Of a stretch of DNA of 64,000 bases, positions 25,001-34,505 are shown in pieces. The notes below the pieces were generated by a model. That model worked only from the letters and a program-made list of their open reading frames with translations. It ran no database searches and was not told the DNA's origin. The stretch covers positions 6,428,898-6,492,897 of the forward strand of contig JACTAT010000060.1 of NCBI GenBank assembly GCA_014526335.1, read 5' to 3'. This stretch comes from Chrysaora quinquecirrha. Its lineage: Eukaryota > Cnidaria > Scyphozoa > Semaeostomeae > Pelagiidae. The number at the start of each line of letters is the position of its first letter. Position 1 is the stretch's first letter. The translations under genes and the position numbers were made by a program.

Positions 25001-26443
25001 GAACTGTCCTGCTTTCGCCTTATAAATTTTGGGTAAATTTTGTATCTTTTGCAAGCAAAATGCTACATTTAAGGCAATATCCTTTGATTTTGTTTTGCGG
25101 CTGAAATCCGTTGTATCTATTTTCAAGGCGAACACACAAAGAAATCTGAAGAAAATGGTTTAGAAATGAGCGTTTCTGGTTTCAATATCAATCAATTGTC
25201 CTACGAACAAAAAATCCAGGTAATTGCTGTTTACAATTACTGATGAAGCACTGAGTTAAGTCCTGGTGCAGTAGTAGTAACATGCGCCGTGAAAGCGCCT
25301 GGAAGTGCAATGTCAAGCGTTTCTCATCCACCATCAGTGTGACTCTACTTGTTACCGTTAGCGTTCCCTTCCATCTGAGCCGTATCCCAGTCGGCTTAGT
25401 TCAATACAGTGACCCTGCCGTGAGAGTGCCCGGCGTTTCTCATCCACCATCAGTATGACTCTAGTTGTTACCGTCAGCGTTCCCGTCCATCTGAGCCGTA
25501 TTCCAGTTGGCTTAGTTCAATACAGTGACCGTGTCGTGTGAGTGCCAGGCGTTTCTCATCCACCATCAGTGTGACTCTAGTTGTTACCGTTAACGTTCCC
25601 GTCCATCTGAGCCTTATCCCAGTCGGCTTAGTTTAATACAGTGACCGTGCCGTGAGAGTGCCCGGCGTTTCTCATCCACCATCAGTATGACTCTGGTCCA
25701 CCAGTGCATATATTAAAATATGCTTTGATAACTAAGGAAATTATTATATAATCCCAGATTTCCCTCTGAAGGACGTTCGACAATGCGATAAACAAACGAC
25801 AAAAATAGCCTTCAACTTTTGCCGAAATCTCTGTTAGGCTGGTCGCACACTGTGCCAAAATGTTGAGCAACATCGGCACCAATGACTGTTGGCCAACATA
25901 TTGACACGGTTTGCCATAGATGTTGGCCTAATATGTTTAACATGTTTTAAATTTTGGCCAACTTTTTCGTCGATTTGAACAAAATTGATGTGTTGGTACG
26001 GTTTGCTGTGTCTCGCCTACATGTTGGCACAACATCAACGATGTTGGACATTTCAGAGACCTTAAAAATAGAAAAAGATTTAAGGTGGCGGTTTGATTTG
26101 GACCACGAGTTTTACTTCTTAGTCGTCAACCAAAAGAGCGAGCAAAACAAACAAACAGCTGCTTCCTTTTCGGCCATGTTTGCAAAAGATCATTTGTAAA
26201 TGACGTCAGCAACCCTAAACACTACAGACAAACCACAACAAGATGTTGTCCCAATAGCAACATCGCCTTGCGCCCGCCTTTATAGAGACCAAATGTCGCC
26301 AAATGTAACACTTCTAATTGTTTCTCTCCCTTTTACAGCAATTGCATATCGCATTGAACACTTTGGATATTATGGAAAGCCTGATGGGAAGAATATCAGA
26401 GATACTGACTGAGAAAACAAAGCAAACTCTGTCAGTTAAGTAG
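10069..26443 (+). CDS. GLMN: Glomulin (FAP68 family, cullin-RING ligase inhibitor)
   Basis: Glomulin is a HEAT-like helical protein that binds RBX1 and blocks E2 recruitment to cullin-RING ligases. Exons: 10069-10143, 10670-10777, 11256-11362, 11694-11793, (possible 12092-12190), about 12286-12863, 13519-13649, 14284-14361, 15164-15263, 15734-15787, 16879-16909, 17793-17882, 19402-19443, 20398-20471, 20815-20902, 21563-21669, 22551-22614, 23932-24058, 25128-25219, 26339-26443. From 13519 onward all phases agree. Family matches: CIEEGDAREVIELI, CSPKEVLLGL, FSPEYLVRLC, ILASLNLLRFLL, QKIQ|QLHIALNTLDIMESL. Exon 3 reads through only if one base is added near 11344. The exon around 12286-12863 has at least two frame breaks and an unusual hydrophobic stretch; how exons 4 to 6 join is uncertain. 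Confidence 0.93.
10806..11190. mobile_element. Family A MITE (Harbinger-like), long copy
   Basis: It begins ggccctgggcaaatgatcaa and ends gattgtttggccacagcc. It lies in GLMN intron 2. Confidence 0.55.
11463..11648. mobile_element. pogo/Tigger-like MITE
   Basis: The left end is TACAGTTGAACCTTGATAAG and the right end CTTATCAAGTTTCAACTGTA, imperfect inverted termini of about 20 bp flanked by TA. Length is about 186 bp, with no coding capacity. CAGTNGAACCTNG-type ends are characteristic of pogo/Tigger elements. It lies in GLMN intron 3. Confidence 0.75.
14440..15060. repeat. Mirrored array of cagtacagtgg-type units
   Basis: The left half repeats words like acatcagtacagtggagg. After about 14770 the complementary words (ccactgtactgatgt) dominate. 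Spacing is about 20-27 bp. The whole behaves as a degenerate giant inverted repeat in a GLMN intron. Confidence 0.6.
15324..15602. mobile_element. MITE with TTTACACTATGCCGGT ends
   Basis: Termini ttttacactatgccggt and accggtatagtgtaaa are inverted. The interior is rich in cgtattc/ccgtat words. Length is about 280 bp, in a GLMN intron, with no coding potential. Confidence 0.65.
15870..16430. repeat. ~185-bp tandem repeat, about 3 copies
   Basis: The anchor gaaatttttcatgcaac recurs at 15945 (variant), 16134 and 16319, giving periods of 189 and 185 bp. Each unit also carries gcaacatctgttgcatggtg, itself an internal palindrome. It lies in a GLMN intron. Confidence 0.85.
16971..17145. mobile_element. 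MITE with CCGGTTATAACG inverted ends
   Basis: The left end is cagtataatccggttataac and the right end gttataaccggattacgtg, about 175 bp, next to a TA. It resembles non-autonomous Tc1/pogo elements and lies in a GLMN intron. Confidence 0.7.
17440..17640 (-). mobile_element. tRNA-derived SINE copy 1
   Basis: On the minus strand an A-box-like CGTGGTCTAATCC and a B-box GGGGTTCGAGCCCC are correctly ordered. The element is shared with 42440-42620. It lies in a GLMN intron. Confidence 0.6.
17925..18426. mobile_element. Family A MITEs, one degraded and one palindromic copy
   Basis: At about 18149-18426 a copy begins ccaaacgattaaacattg and ends caatgtttgatcgtttggcc followed by agggcctta. Its halves are inverted copies of each other over most of its length. 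A degraded copy precedes it. Both lie in the GLMN intron between the exons at 17793 and 19402. Confidence 0.7.
18957..19262. mobile_element. Family A MITE
   Basis: The ends are taaggctctggcataacgat and gttcgcttgactagggcctaa, flanked by TAA on both sides. It shares the internal tgaccgtttggccacgtcc module with other copies and lies in a GLMN intron. Confidence 0.7.
19557..19730. repeat. Long inverted repeat with ctgaagatgg..cgaaacatgtc cores
   Basis: Two arms of about 75-80 bp, nearly identical, face each other around a short AT spacer (about 19636-19650). Each arm contains CTGAAGA, a short self-complementary stem and GAAACATGTC (minus strand 19603-19572, plus strand 19679-19710). The arrangement recalls a hammerhead core but has an extra U before stem II. 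Confidence 0.85.
20019..20271. mobile_element. Family A MITE, best-preserved copy
   Basis: The left end is ggccctgaccaaacgatcaa and the right end ttgatcgtttggccagggcc, with TAA directly on both sides as target duplication. It is about 250 bp, palindromic and non-coding. The TWA duplication suggests PIF/Harbinger mobilisation. Confidence 0.85.
20995..21206. mobile_element. Family B MITE copy 1
   Basis: It begins aggcctggctaaactaggag and ends agtttagccatagctt, flanked by TAA. The conserved interior reads gagagacacgcaaatgtttc. It lies in a GLMN intron. Confidence 0.75.
21208..21448. mobile_element. Family B MITE copy 2
   Basis: It begins aagcctggctaacctgggag and ends tagtttagccacagctt, flanked by TAA and adjacent to copy 1. 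The interior has the same gagagacacgcaaatgtttc and cgcgcgacatgtc modules. Confidence 0.75.
21747..22436. mobile_element. Family A MITE split by a nested MITE (about 21774-22166)
   Basis: Family A ends lie at 21747 (ggccattgccaaacgattga) and 22436 (ggttgtttggcaatggtc). Inside is a second element with inverted ends atagatcatttcggta and taccgaaatgatccat. The inner element is itself largely palindromic (gatatc arms). Confidence 0.65.
22687..22795. repeat. (TGAC)n microsatellite
   Basis: About 26 copies of tgac with one interruption, in the GLMN intron after the exon ending at 22614. Confidence 0.97.
23300..23640. repeat. SINE-like and G-rich interspersed repeat
   Basis: On the minus strand near 23310-23340 is a B-box-like GGATTCGAATCCC. 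From 23462 the tract with gggctggtgcccccc and tgcctattgttcccattg recurs near 63670-63780. It lies in a GLMN intron. Confidence 0.5.
24360..24515 (+). mobile_element. Possible LINE 3' end
   Basis: The sequence gcatggcccctgtaaatc followed by gaggcaactatgctaaaa and an A-rich tail resembles 3' termini of CR1/L2-type LINEs. No reverse-transcriptase sequence adjoins it. Low confidence. Confidence 0.35.
25319..25695. repeat. 116-bp tandem repeat, about 3.2 copies
   Basis: The anchor gtttctcatccaccatcag occurs at 25319, 25435, 25551 and 25667, an exact 116-bp period. It lies in the last-but-one GLMN intron. Unit-to-unit divergence is low, suggesting recent expansion. Confidence 0.95.
25838..26290. 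mobile_element. Family C element, copy 1 (gttggc/gccaac palindromes)
   Basis: About 450 bp with repeated tgttggccaacat-type words, followed by a unique core (ctgcttccttttcggccatg, aaatgacgtcagcaaccc). Copy 2 is at 29760-30262. It lies in the last GLMN intron. Confidence 0.7.
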
Positions 26444-26550
26444 AATTAATATGAAAGTATCATAGCTAGGGCTGTTATTAACTATTTAATGTCTTCTGAG
26501 CTATACAAAATTGCCATAAACAGTGGAACCATGTAGGACATACTTGAAAG

Positions 26551-27262
26551 CTTTTCTCGTCTGACACTCCTCAGAGTATAAAGATCAGAAACCAACCTTA
26601 GCAATACACCTTTTCAACTTAGGACCTCGTTTTCAAGGAAGTTGAAAGTTTCGTCACAGAAACCACAGTAGTGCTTATCCACCACAGTACGCAAAAACCC
26701 CACCACAACAAGCATAATAACCCACCACATCAAGCATAATAACCCACCACAGTAGAGATTATCCACCACAGTACGCAAAAACCCACCACAGTACGCAAAA
26801 TACACCACCACAGTAGTGCATATCCACCACAGTAGTGCGTATAAATTCGCTAGCGTGAGAAACATTTCGACTTCAGATTCGAATTCCGCACCTTAATTTT
26901 AGCGCTGAGGCAAATTTTTACTCTTCTAGTCCTTATGATGTTAATTTTATAAATATTAGAAGTTCAAAAATTCATAAGGGATTTGTACATGGAAAATGAC
27001 TGAAGGTCTAAAATTTCACCCTGAGCGATTTTTCACAGTCAAGTTCTTTATATTTGCAAAATTTTCGTCGCTATAAAATTGACATTGCGAGGACTAGAAG
27101 CAAGAAAATTTGCCTTAGCACTAAAGTTGAAGAGCTCAGTTGGAATCTGGGGTCAAATGTTTGTACGAAAAAGTTCTCGTAAAGTTTGAGAACGAGGCTC
27201 TGAGTTTGAAAGGCGTATGTTTCTAACGTTTATACTCTGGTGAGTGTATAAGACGAAAAAAG
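26551..27262. mobile_element. ~710-bp foldback element with CCACCACAGTA cluster
   Basis: The outer ends (tcgtctgacactcctcagag and its diverged complement near 27240) and internal segments (ttactcttctagtcctta against gaggactagaag) are inverted. Between 26660 and 26850 the words ccaccacagta and gtgcttatccaccacag repeat. The same words occur at 20515-20575. Confidence 0.55.
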
Positions 27263-28707
27263 TATTCCTTACGATGTTTCAGCTGTTTATCGTAATTTTG
27301 AACTTCTGTGCAATTGAAAAATTATCTGAGCTATTGATAAAGCAATGATGCAGCTGTAGACATTGATTTCTTTCTACTTGTGTGCCTGCAGCAATGAGAA
27401 ACTGAAAAATTAACAATTTTATTTTTCTTTATCGATGATTAAACCCACAAGTTTCATGTCAACAAAGGACCGCTCTGGTGAATTTTTCATGATTTTTCAC
27501 GAGAACTGAAAAATACGTCAACTTTTCGTAGATAATTTTGGTCCTAATAAACAGCTGTCAAGCAAAGCGGCCAGCCTATTCTTCTCTAATTTTTGACTTA
27601 GCTATATAGGTCAGCGAATAATAGGAACTCTTAAGTCCCCGCGCACACTGCGTTGCATACTTTTTATGAGGAACCTTTGGTCTGAGTTAGGCTGGAGTTC
27701 CTTAATTTTTCGACAAAATTGGGCTGAAAGTTCCTAATGCTGTTCCTTTTCGTGAGATATTATTTAATAGTTTAAATCGTCTTGTTCTTGAAAAAAAGGT
27801 TATTCGTAGTTTTTCATCCGAGCTTCGATAGTTCCTTGTCCCGAGTTCCTTCTACAAAGATGGTGCTTAAAAAATAATAACCCACAAAAATTTGGCTACA
27901 CGATTCTTTTTAAGCAACTCGTTAATAAGCAACTGAACAGGATTTGAGAAATTAATAAGCAACTTCAGTTCTGTACAAATATGATCTAAAGCAACACAAA
28001 AATTTGATAAAACAAATGAAATAAAACTCTAATGAAAAAACTGCAAGGCATACTGAACGACCGAAAATAGGACTTTTGAAAATTTGTTGATTAAATTGAG
28101 CAACCATTAAGCAACTTCAGATCCAGATTTTGGCTAAAAAATAAGCAACATGAGGTCTGACCAAAATCCTAAGTTGCTTATAAAAAAATTGTGCATAACA
28201 TACACGCAGTTTTTTTTTATAAGCAACTTCGCTCAACCCTAATTGCTGTTGCTTATTTTTAGACCTTTTATGGCCACCTTTTAGTAGCAAAAGTTGCTTA
28301 GTAGTTGCTTAATTTTAACTGTAACTTTTTGTGCTAAGAATAGTATAGAGGCTAGAAAAACAGCAAAGTCTAACATTGCACCTAAAGTGACTGGAATCAT
28401 TTCTCCCTGCTGATATTGTTACCACACTGAGACTTTGTATTGAAAGTTAAACAGAAACCCGTCAATTAAATGCCTCATTTAACGAGAAATACTCGGTTGA
28501 TATGCGAGTTTCGATGACAAATGAATGGAAATAGCTTCTATGTGGACCAATCCTCGATTGCTTGCAGTGATATAAATTATCAAAAATTTAAAAAGTTACT
28601 TATGTTTTTTTCCTGTAGGTTGTTAAGTTGATAAGTTGATAAGTTGCTTAAAGTTTTAGGCCTTCTACTTCTTGGTTGCTTATAAAAAATCTGCGTGTAT
28701 CATCGTT

Positions 28708-29058
28708 AGGCCCTGGGCAAATGAACTGAACATCTCACTAAACATCTGCCAACATTAAAATTCAATGAAAATCCAGCTCATTTGGCCACCTTGTTCAGTT
28801 ACTGAACATTGTTTGATCGGAGTCAGAAATGTTTGATGAACAAAATTTGTTCAGTGCTATTATATGTTCAGTTTATTTTGCCACTCTACTGAACAAAAAA
28901 CGAAAATTTATCTGATATACACATGTGCATGCTAATAATTGACGGGAAACTTTCTCAATTTTTCAATTTGAAATCTCCAATTTGGCACCAAAATAACTGC
29001 AGGAAGAGAGGCAGCAAATGCTCAGTGAAATGTTCAGTTCATTTGCCCAGGGCTTTAT
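28708..29058. mobile_element. MITE with GCCCTGGGCAAATGAACTGAA ends
   Basis: Inverted termini of about 24 bp, gccctgggcaaatgaactga on the left and tcagttcatttgcccagggc on the right, with TTA on each side. About 350 bp, AT-rich, non-coding. A relative of Family A by ends and TWA duplication. Confidence 0.85.
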
Positions 29059-29759
29059 GATTTCAGGCTTGGATTTCATAAATTTTATAATTGCTTTTTT
29101 ATAAGCGGAAAGAAGCTAGCGTCGTCTTTGTGCTCCGTTAGTATTCTTGTTAGAGATGGCTTCTGACAACCTTCGGTATCGTTAGAAATCGTTGTGTGGG
29201 AAAAAGACCGGTGATTTTGAAGAAGCAGATGGTGACTTTTTCATTGCAATCTGCTTCACTCGAATATTGTTCACTTCGACTCTGCATATCTTTTTCTTTC
29301 ATTCAGCCGATGGTCTCTGTAGAAGGAGGCGTTTGTTTGATCGATTCATGACATCTGGAATTTTACCCATAATTAAAGGTTGACTCTTGGAAACAACCCC
29401 GAAGAACATTTAGATTGATCATCGCCCAGACACGAGCGCACGCCTATACTATGTTGAGATTAATAAAGATGAGGAATATATTCATCAAGGGACTGTAAGC
29501 TAAACCTGCTAGCTTTGGATTTCGAATCTCGCTCCTTTGAAGTGGAACTTTAATAGTATTTCAGGTAATTTGCTGATTTTGCTTTTCTTTTTTTTTTGAT
29601 TCAAGAATAAAGATACGCTGACACCTGCTAACTCACCATCTCGAATTTTTCATATCCTCTCTTCAAGATTTGTGTTCTTGAATTTTCGCTGAACAAAGTT
29701 TCAAAATCAACCATGAGTTTGAGATGTAAACTGTAGCTTAACTTCTCTTTTGGTCATAG

Positions 29760-30262
29760 GGCATCGCATCTTAAGCCGGGCGCAAGCCGTGCCAACGTTT
29801 TGGACAACATTGCCACCAACAATTGTTGGCCAGCCTGTAGGCACGGTTTGCTATAGATGTTCGCCTAATATGTTAAAAATGTTTCAATTTGTTGGCCAAC
29901 TTTTTCGTCGATTTGAGCAAAATTTATGTTTTGGTACTGTTTGCTATGTCTCGCCAACCTTTTGGCACAACATATTCGATTTCGGTGGTTATTTCGGAGA
30001 ACCTTTAATGAGTAATAGATTTGAGCTGGCGTGGTGGCTTGAGTTGGAACACAAGTTTTTCTTGTTCGCCGTCAATCAAAAGAACGAGCTATAAACAAAC
30101 GACTGCTTCCTTTTCGGTCATGTTTGCAAAAGATGGTCACATTTTTAGATGACGTCAGCAACCCAAAATTCTCTGATGTTGTGATGTCATGGCAAACCGT
30201 ACCAACATGTAGGTCTATTTATAGTCAACATGTTGGCCAACAATGTTGGCACGGTTTGTGCC
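29760..30262. mobile_element. Family C element, copy 2
   Basis: It matches 25838-26290 throughout, including the ccaactttttcgtcgatttg and atgacgtcagcaaccc modules, with terminal gtgccaac/gttggcac words. Its frames are open only by chance. Confidence 0.75.
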
Positions 30263-30442
30263 TGCCTATACCAAATTGCCGATTTTTGCCACTTTTTGAC
30301 AGATGTGCCAAGCTTTCAGATTCAAAGAGGACAAGACCCCCACCCCATCGTCCTCTGGATTTCACGAAAAAGCTACCGTAGGGATGTCGCAAAAGCAAAA
30401 GGATTTTTGGAAACCAAAATCATTTACATCGTATTCATCATT

Positions 30443-30799
30443 TACAGTAGTTATTCGATTATCCGACCCCTCGTTTGTCCGGTCTTCGATTATCCGGTCC
30501 GTCAAAAATGTTCAAGTACGAAAGCATTATTCAGCGGATATTCTGTTTTTCTTTGCGCAAACCATTCGAAGATCAAAATATCACTCAGAAATTATCACAA
30601 AATCACTCTTAAACCTCAAATACTCTAGTATGCGGAGAATTTTTTGTTTGAAAAATAATCTTAAAAAGCTACTCATGTAAGTTTGTAACTGATTTTTGCG
30701 GTGATTATGTATTTTCGATTGTCCGGAAATTTGGATTATCCGCACACATTTTGAAAATCTCGTGTCCCGGGTAGGCCGGATAATCGAATAACTACTGTA
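30443..30799. mobile_element. Tigger/pogo-like MITE upstream of the GPCR
   Basis: The ends tacagtagttattcgattat and ataatcgaataactactgta are perfect inverted repeats flanked by TA. Length is about 357 bp. It ends 60 bp before the GPCR start codon. Confidence 0.85.
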
Positions 30800-30858
30800 C
30801 AAGTTCTTTTTAAGACCTCCTAACTTTTTCCTCATTATAGATTCAGAAACACCAATGG

Positions 30859-33800
30859 ATGAAAAACTGTTCTGTATATCTTCTCGCCAGCTGCCAGAAC
30901 AGAACAACAGAGAATTATACGGACATCCCGCGGCAAATCTCTCCAAGTTACGAACATTTCCTTAAAATAGGGATTTTTCCCGCGATGCTCATCTTTACTG
31001 TCCTCATAATGTTCATTAATCTAGCTGTCCTGTTCACACTCATTGCAATAAAAAACTCCAGACCACAAGGATCTATCTACATCGCTAACCTGTTGATCGC
31101 CGATCTTCTTTACTCGATGTTTTTGCTGCCGTATCAAATGCATTACATTCGCATTTCTGGTCGAAATTTCTCACTTTACGAGTTCCGATCATGTAAAGTG
31201 GCAGTTTTCTTTTATCTACTCGCTACATTTGGATCTCTACTAAACACTCTTATGGTTACGATGGATCGTTATATCGCCGTCACGCGTCCGTTTCGCTATA
31301 AAGAACTCCTTTCGCCGTTACGAAGCTTCTTTCTTATAAGCCTTGTATGGGTTTCGACATTACTAGTCGCAATTATTGGTACAAGTACAAGCAGTGTGGC
31401 GCATTCTTCAGTATCTCCAATGTCAAGCTGCCTAACGCATAGTATTCTCAGTAGACAAATTGTAATATTGATATGCGTAACACTCGTAACAGTGTTTCTG
31501 ATTCTTTTTGCAGCCTATGTTGTAATTGTTAACGAAGTGAGGAACAATTTGAAAAGAACTCGGCCAGTCGCACCCGGCAAATTCGACAAGTGCGCTATTT
31601 CGCCACAACGTAGCAAGCGTGATGCAAGTACAAAGCTCAAATACCAAATTGATAGTTTTCGGTGGGTTAATGGTAACACGGTCAATGGGAAAACGGTAAA
31701 CGGTGATGCCGTCAATGGTAAAACGGTAAAAGGTAATGCGGTCAATGGTAAAACGGTAAACAGTAATGCAATCAATAGTACAACGGCAAACGGTAATGCG
31801 GTCAATGACAAAACGTCAAACGGTAATGCGGTCAATGGTGAAACGGCGAACGGTAATGCGGTTAATGGTAAAGCGGTTAATGGTAAAAGGATCAACGGTC
31901 AAACAGTATATGATGCAGCAATTAACCAGCAGAGAAAAAATGCTAAGGAGATTCGCGTTTCCTATAGTAAAAAACATCAAGAACGCCCTTTGCAGTCATA
32001 TAATAAGCATGCACGAACACCTAAGAAGGCTTTTGAAAATTCTCAACCTATCTTGGCGATTGATAACTATCTCTCAATACCAAGACAGCTAAAACCTCGG
32101 AAAGGGGAACGTGAATCAGACCGTATGAAAACAGTGGAGCAACCAACAGCTCAACCTCACATTCGCCAATTTTCAAATGCAAGCATTTTTAGAACAGAGC
32201 TTACCAAGAGAAAGCTTGGCGTTGCCAGATCCAAATCATTCGAGTGTTTGTCTTTGCAGGCTTGCAGTGATCAGCCTCGTTATCATGCAAAGCCGGCCTC
32301 CATTTCAAAAATCACCGACGCATGTCCTTCAAGACATGATGATCTCCCTCGTGGCACTATATCTGCACATGGCAAAATATCGTCGTCATCAGAGGCTACT
32401 GCAAACAGGCATCGACTAGCAAAGGTGAATGCAGTAATAGGTGGCCTTGATTCGTGTGAGCAGTGCGAGCGTCCGGAAGAAGCTGCTGGTAACCGCTGGA
32501 GTTATACACGCAGCACTTCATTCTTGCAGAAACCATTGCAATGGGAAAACAAGCAGCTCGCTTACAGCGTATCCATGTGCTATAACGGCGAGTCCAAAGC
32601 ATCCACTCGCGGACAGTTTTCGCTAATGGCCGAAGCTTATAAAAGACAATCATCTGATACCACAGTAGCTGAAGGATCGAAAAACGCTGTTTTGCCATTT
32701 GAAAGATCGGTGTCTTTGAAGAAGGAAGCTTCAGTCAGTGAACAGGCGATAAAGAGGGCTTATAAGCGTCAGATCTCTTGGGTTAGCTGTACATCGAGGC
32801 CTACAATGACACCTCGATATGTTTCTCCTACTGATAGGAGGCGAAGGTCCCAATCTCTTGGGATAGCATCGGAGCAGCGTAAAGAAAATTCAAGTGTTAA
32901 AGGCGAAATTGGGCATGTTAGGAGTGCGACACCAATGCCAGCACAGTCACTACCTGTGCGTTACAGGCAACTAAAACCTGATGCACTGCCTCATAGCCCA
33001 AACGACATAATTGGCCAATGCATGGAGAACTCAATCTCTAATAATAAAACGTCGGCATCTAATGTAACAAAACAATGTTCAAACAACTTGAGAAAGACGC
33101 TGGCTAAATCGAACACAGATGCAAATGTTAAGCAATCTTCGTCATCTCATAGGCCCAAAGCTAACGATTTTAAAAGGCACGAGAAACCTGTCTTTAGAGA
33201 GTTAGATGTTGATATGCTAGCCAAGTATATAGACTCAGGTAATTGTGATAGAGATGTTGATAAATGCTTGTTTCGTAGCACAGATATTGATACAAGAAGA
33301 AACAGCGATGCCTTGTTTGTTTGTGAGTCAAGCCAAGAAGATACATCATGTTCCAAAACTGCAGTTTCCATTGACCTTGGAGATTGCTTGCATGATGTTT
33401 CGAGGTTTACTTCGGGACAAAAAGGTTTACGAAGGCTACAATCTGTGACTGAAGAAATGAAGTCGAAAGAAAAAGCATTTAACAACCTTTTTGCAGCAAC
33501 GTTATCGAGGGAAGAAACCATAACAATTGAAAATGACTTACAAGGCATATCAACATATTATTCTCCTTCTAAAAATTACTTTTTCATTGAGACGAAGGAA
33601 GATATATTTCCTTGCTCTCGAAGAAACTCGTGGGCCAATCTTTATTTCTCAAAAGCAACATTGCAGACAGTCTTAGGGGAAGATAGATCATTTAGTGACA
33701 AATGTCTAAACGACACGCTGCACTTAGAAAACAGAGGTCGTTCGTCAACTTGCACCAATGTTCCTGCTTATTGTACCCGAAAACAAATGAAGTGGCACAG

Positions 33801-34505
33801 AGAATCTGATCCAGTAAAACGGCAACAATTCACTATTAACCGGATTCCTCCGCCGACAATAGAGAATGGCTTAGCAAGAACGACCGACACGCAAATAATC
33901 GTGACTCCTTGTGCGACTGCTGCGAATGGATGCAACGACAACGGCCGAAAACCGCGGTCGGAGCAAATCGTAATACTGTAGTTAAGAATAAAGAATTTGC
34001 AGTCGAAGCACGGTCACGAATCGGTACTCAGTTTGATATTCGAACGGATATTGAAAATCATCGTAGTTCACGGAAGGGACGAGAAGACCAAGGCGAAAAT
34101 CCCGCTACAATTTTCCATGAGAACCGTAAACCTCGTCGTAGTAAGAGCGCGAAAAGCAGCCTCCGACCTCGGAGTCGGTCTAAATTGGGTGATCTCTCTT
34201 CCAGTCATAGCCGTGAAATACGAATAACAATGGTTTTGTCGAAGAAAAAGCGAGCAGACAGAAAAGCTTTGAATGCCGCCCTGAGTGTTTTAGGCCTTTT
34301 CGTTGTCTGTTGGGTTCCATTGCTTGTTACTCTTTCACTTCAGCTAACACAGTCGTACAATGTAGAGTATTTGATTCAAATAACCAACCTGCTTGCATCG
34401 CTGAATGCTTTTTTCAATCCTATTCTATATGTCACACGAACTCAAGGCTTCAAGCTGGCTTGTTGTCGAATCAAATCAAGAGTTCTGCCATTTGGTCCAA
34501 AGTAG
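30859..34505 (+). CDS. Class A (rhodopsin-like) GPCR with giant third intracellular loop; frame break between TM5 and TM6
   Basis: The first frame runs 30859-33981. It has an extracellular N-terminus with NCS, NRT and NYT glycosylation sequons, TM1-TM5, LIADLL in TM2 and the D-R-Y motif at residues 136-138. It continues with about 800 hydrophilic residues, including an Asn-Gly repeat (31663-31905). The second frame, open 33840-34505, ends with a basic KKKRADRK segment, TM6 with CWVP, TM7 with NPILY and a short Cys-containing tail. The frames overlap at 33840-33981 and join if one base is added (or skipped backwards) there. The third loop would be about 900 residues, against at most a few hundred in known amine or muscarinic receptors. 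An acceptor-like ctcattatag precedes the ATG, so a 5' exon is possible. The ligand class cannot be assigned; TM6 and the DRY region look amine/orphan-like. Confidence 0.87.
31663..31905 (+). repeat. 15/30-bp in-frame repeat (VNGKTVNGNA-type)
   Basis: About 16 copies of a pentapeptide of form V-N-G-[KN]-[TA], encoded by gtcaatggtaaaacg-like units, alternate as a 10-residue higher-order unit. They are in frame within the GPCR loop. Each unit contains ggtaa, a potential weak splice donor. Confidence 0.92.

Larger units (their letters stand above)
26444..30840. other. GLMN-GPCR intergenic region, packed with element remnants
   Basis: I find no supportable gene. It holds a foldback element (26551-27262), AT-rich low-complexity sequence, an ataagcaactt-rich element (about 27890-28700), a MITE with long inverted ends (28708-29058), Family C copy 2 (29760-30262) and a Tigger-like MITE (30443-30799). 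Short frames at 29192, 29750 and 30230 fall in these repeats. Confidence 0.6.

Noticed and set aside
25319..25695. CRISPR-like array
   Set aside because: It is a continuous 116-bp tandem repeat without unique spacers, in a eukaryotic intron.
31515..31895. Leu/Ala/Pro-rich minus-strand frame opposite the GPCR repeat
   Set aside because: Antisense shadow of the Asn-Gly repeat.
31537..34031. Constitutive removal of the whole GPCR loop as an ordinary intron
   Set aside because: About 800 codons without a stop in the TM1-5 frame would be extremely unlikely in a non-coding intron.
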